A stretch of DNA of 8,031 bases from Bacteroidota bacterium (lineage in GTDB: Bacteria; Bacteroidota; Bacteroidia; Bacteroidales; GCA-2748055): contig DAOWNM010000116.1 of NCBI GenBank assembly GCA_030642565.1, positions 1 through 8,031 of the forward strand, in the 5' to 3' direction. Under the pieces are notes generated by a model. It had not been told where the DNA came from and did not search any database. It saw only the letters and a program-made list of their open reading frames with translations. Of the stretch, positions 6,544 through 8,031 are shown piece by piece (position 1 is the stretch's first letter; every line of letters begins with the position of its first letter). Both the position numbers and the translations under genes were made by a program.

Positions 6544-6563
6544 TACTTTGAATATTTACACGT
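6534..6563. promoter_or_regulatory. ACACGT direct repeat, possible antitoxin operator
   Basis: ACACGT occurs at 6534-6539 and 6558-6563, 24 bp apart, or a little over two helical turns. The first copy forms part of a perfect CACGTG palindrome (6535-6540) and touches the -33 element. Ribbon-helix-helix antitoxins commonly autorepress through short repeats overlapping the promoter, so this is a candidate operator. The repeat is short and could be chance. Confidence 0.35.
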
Positions 6564-6578
6564 ATCGATTTAGGTGTC

Positions 6579-7610
6579 TTATGGTTCCATGGATGTGCTG
6601 TTATCTGGCTTGTACATCAGCTCTTGTAATTCCTCTTTCAATGCTCCACTATATGGATTCTTCGCATTTTCATCCACAATATCTCCGTTTTTGTCAATAA
6701 TGATATATCGTGGTACTCCATAAAAACCTAATTTTTCTAATAAAATAGCACTTTGATCTTTTGTCAATAAATAGTTTTTCCCTTTTAAATCATACTCCAT
6801 CATTATTTTCTGCCAATTACTTTTTGCAGAGTTGATGCATAAATAAATAAACTCAATATTTTCGTTTCCCAGTTCTTCAAATAATTTATTGGAATAGGGA
6901 AATGCACTTATACAACCACCACACCAGGTGCCCCAAACATCTATGTAGAGAATTTTTCCAAAATAGTCATCCTTTATTTCCTTAAATATTTCACCAACAA
7001 AATCCAGATTCTCCAGATCATCAAGTTTATTTACCAATGACACAGCCGACTTTTTAGTGTCAATTCTTTGGAGAATAAAGTTTTGACAGGTCATATCAGT
7101 TACAATCGTCGAAAACTTATTGAAGATTGAGTCCACAATGAGATAGTCAAACTCGATAAAACCGTTGCAAAATCTTGTTATGGAGAGATTTTTAACAATT
7201 CCATTAGAAATATTACTGTCAATGAAATCAATAGCTGCCTCCAATCCTTCATAGGTCTGTTCCTGATATTGACTTGCCATTTCCTGAAAACCTTCTGCCT
7301 GACTTAACTTATAACCTAAATAATATTTTTCGATAAAATCCTCGTAATACTGAGAACACTGCAAATCGTATTTACCTGTCGTTAGAAAATCGACTTCAAA
7401 ATCGTAATAATCTGAAGGTAATTCTTCTTTGTGGTGATTTCCGTATTCAATCAGGTCTTCTGCAAGTCTGTATTTCACATAGTTGTTCATCCATGCAATC
7501 GCATTTTCTTCAGGTGAAGTAGTATTGATGATGGAATCAATCCTCATATCCATTAGTTCAAAAAAACCAGAAGCAAAACTTTTGAATTCATTGGGAGCCA
7601 AATCTCTTTT
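6579..7610 (-). CDS. C-terminal fragment of the split gene: helical region plus thioredoxin domain
   Basis: This frame is open from just after a TAA at 7613-7611; the first possible start is TTG at 7601, giving 340 residues. The first half is helical and Tyr/Phe/Glu-rich. The second half is a thioredoxin fold: strand KILYIDVWGTW, active site WCGGC coded at 6926-6912, strand IEFIYLCIN, and the cis-proline loop GVPRYIIID. Reduced Cys-x-x-Cys would reduce or isomerise substrate disulfides outside the cytoplasm, but on its own this fragment has no signal peptide. A separate TTG-started gene is less likely than the 3' half of a broken one. Confidence 0.75.
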   Translation of the reverse strand, partial: KRDLAPNEFKSFASGFFELMDMRIDSIINTTSPEENAIAWMNNYVKYRLAEDLIEYGNHHKEELPSDYYDFEVDFLTTGKYDLQCSQYYEDFIEKYYLGYKLSQAEGFQEMASQYQEQTYEGLEAAIDFIDSNISNGIVKNLSITRFCNGFIEFDYLIVDSIFNKFSTIVTDMTCQNFILQRIDTKKSAVSLVNKLDDLENLDFVGEIFKEIKDDYFGKILYIDVWGTWCGGCISAFPYSNKLFEELGNENIEFIYLCINSAKSNWQKIMMEYDLKGKNYLLTKDQSAILLEKLGFYGVPRYIIIDKNGDIVDENAKNPYSGALKEELQELMYKPDNSTSMEP

Positions 7611-8031
7611 TTAACAAAAAATTCTTCCGACCGGAGCAACTCAAGGAATTCAATAAAAAATAGTTTTAAACTTTGATTGAAACTTGCATTATCACCAGTA
7701 TAAGTAAGTGTTTTTTCAAAGTTCGAACCATCTGCAGTTATAAAGATACTATCGTTTGGTTCTGAAAAGAGAGTTACCAAATCTCCACCATAACTTAAAA
7801 AATTATCATGTGCACTAAGTACATTTACTTTAAACTGAAAATGTCCTGTACTATCCAGCTTTGTTACATGGTCAACGTCTCCAGTTAATTCAAGAATTGT
7901 TAGGTGAACTGTTTCACCTGATGCGTTAGCTATTTGACCGCTAATTGTTACGGGTCCCTCATTAAAAATATAGTCTTCCTGTTTTTGACAACTCACCAGG
8001 ACTGCAAAGGCAAAGATTATAATTTTGAAGT
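7553..8031 (-). CDS. N-terminal fragment of the split gene: lipoprotein signal plus DUF4369-like domain
   Basis: The frame enters from the right edge as FKIIIFAFAVLVSCQKQ, a lipoprotein signal with Cys in a VSC lipobox, so the product would be lipidated and held on a membrane facing the periplasm. The GTG at 7996 falls inside this signal peptide and is not the real start. Then follows a beta-rich domain: GPVTISGQIANASGETVHL, GHFQFKV, and NDSIFITADG with FNQSLKLFF. This pattern fits DUF4369, found before TlpA-type thioredoxins in Bacteroidota. After VKK the frame runs into an unrelated tail of about 17 residues and stops at 7553. Confidence 0.75.
   Translation of the reverse strand, partial: FKIIIFAFAVLVSCQKQEDYIFNEGPVTISGQIANASGETVHLTILELTGDVDHVTKLDSTGHFQFKVNVLSAHDNFLSYGGDLVTLFSEPNDSIFITADGSNFEKTLTYTGDNASFNQSLKLFFIEFLELLRSEEFFVKKEIWLPMNSKVLLLVFLN
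7607..7612 (-). other. Frameshift site: run of six A joining two frames
   Basis: The coding strand reads GTT AAA AAA GAG in the upstream frame. The downstream frame needs one more A (or a -1 shift) to give VKKRDLAPN. The TAA of the downstream frame overlaps the start of this run, so the shift must occur between this TAA and the first-frame stop at 7553. The A-run is the simplest place. Confidence 0.75.

Larger units (their letters stand above)
6579..8031 (-). pseudogene. TlpA/DUF4369-type thioredoxin lipoprotein, split by a frameshift and 5'-partial
   Basis: Read as one gene with a -1 shift (one extra A) at the A6 run 7612-7607, this encodes a typical Bacteroidota TlpA-like envelope oxidoreductase. 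In order it has a lipoprotein signal ending in LVSC, a beta-rich DUF4369-like domain, a helical middle and a C-terminal thioredoxin fold with WCGGC. Both halves are otherwise intact, and the first frame continues smoothly into VKKRDLAPNEF once one A is added. That points to a single indel in one ancestral gene. The true start lies beyond 8031. The region is clearly AT-rich compared with 1-5800. The cause could be a real recent mutation, a homopolymer sequencing or assembly error, or transcriptional slippage; I cannot decide between these. Its stop lies about 100 bp before the antitoxin gene and no clear terminator is visible. Confidence 0.8.

Noticed and set aside
7604..7615. Classical programmed -1 ribosomal frameshift at AAAAAAG
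   Set aside because: In the upstream frame the codons are GTT AAA AAA GAG, so the heptamer A AAA AAG is out of phase with the required X XXY YYZ pattern. I also saw no clear downstream hairpin. An indel or sequencing error is simpler, though slippage is not excluded.

Overview
The window reads as a chromosomal segment of a Bacteroidota bacterium, perhaps Bacteroidales or Marinilabiliales. Three things point there. There is a TlpA-type thioredoxin lipoprotein with a DUF4369-like N-terminal domain. The toxin-antitoxin promoter matches the Bacteroidota TAnnTTTG / TTG type. The gene set is a BamB-like propeller, a GT4 glycosyltransferase, a LolD-like ATPase and a large FtsX-like permease. Every gene I can support is on the minus strand, so transcription runs from high to low coordinates. 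The assignment is from gene content only; I could not run a search.

Layout in transcription order: (1) 8031-6579, a TlpA-like lipoprotein gene whose 5' end lies just outside the window. It is split in two frames at a run of six A, so it is a pseudogene, a sequencing error or a recoded gene, and it is clearly AT-rich. (2) 6578-6483, a short intergenic region with a plausible promoter, an ACACGT direct repeat and a good ribosome binding site. (3) 6482-5810, a two-gene toxin-antitoxin module: a DUF6364-like antitoxin followed after 1 nt by a PIN-domain toxin. (4) 5807-1, four tightly packed genes: a secreted 8-bladed PQQ-like propeller, a GT4-family glycosyltransferase, an ABC ATPase and an FtsX/MacB-type permease that runs off the left edge. 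Junctions are 2 nt (toxin to propeller), 12 nt, a 1-nt TAATG overlap, and 19 nt, which is strong operon packing.

The four-gene block is GC-rich and looks like one envelope-associated unit: an ATPase and permease of the LolCDE/MacB type, a cytoplasmic sugar transferase and a periplasmic propeller. Its substrate cannot be read from the sequence. The strongest unexplained signal is inside the permease. It carries three separate tandem repeats (24 bp x 2, 24 bp x 4 and 39 bp x 3), all multiples of three and nearly identical at the DNA level. They place short duplicated peptides in the periplasmic domain and in a cytoplasmic linker. No gene-free stretch longer than 300 bases exists; the only intergenic region of any size is 6483-6578.
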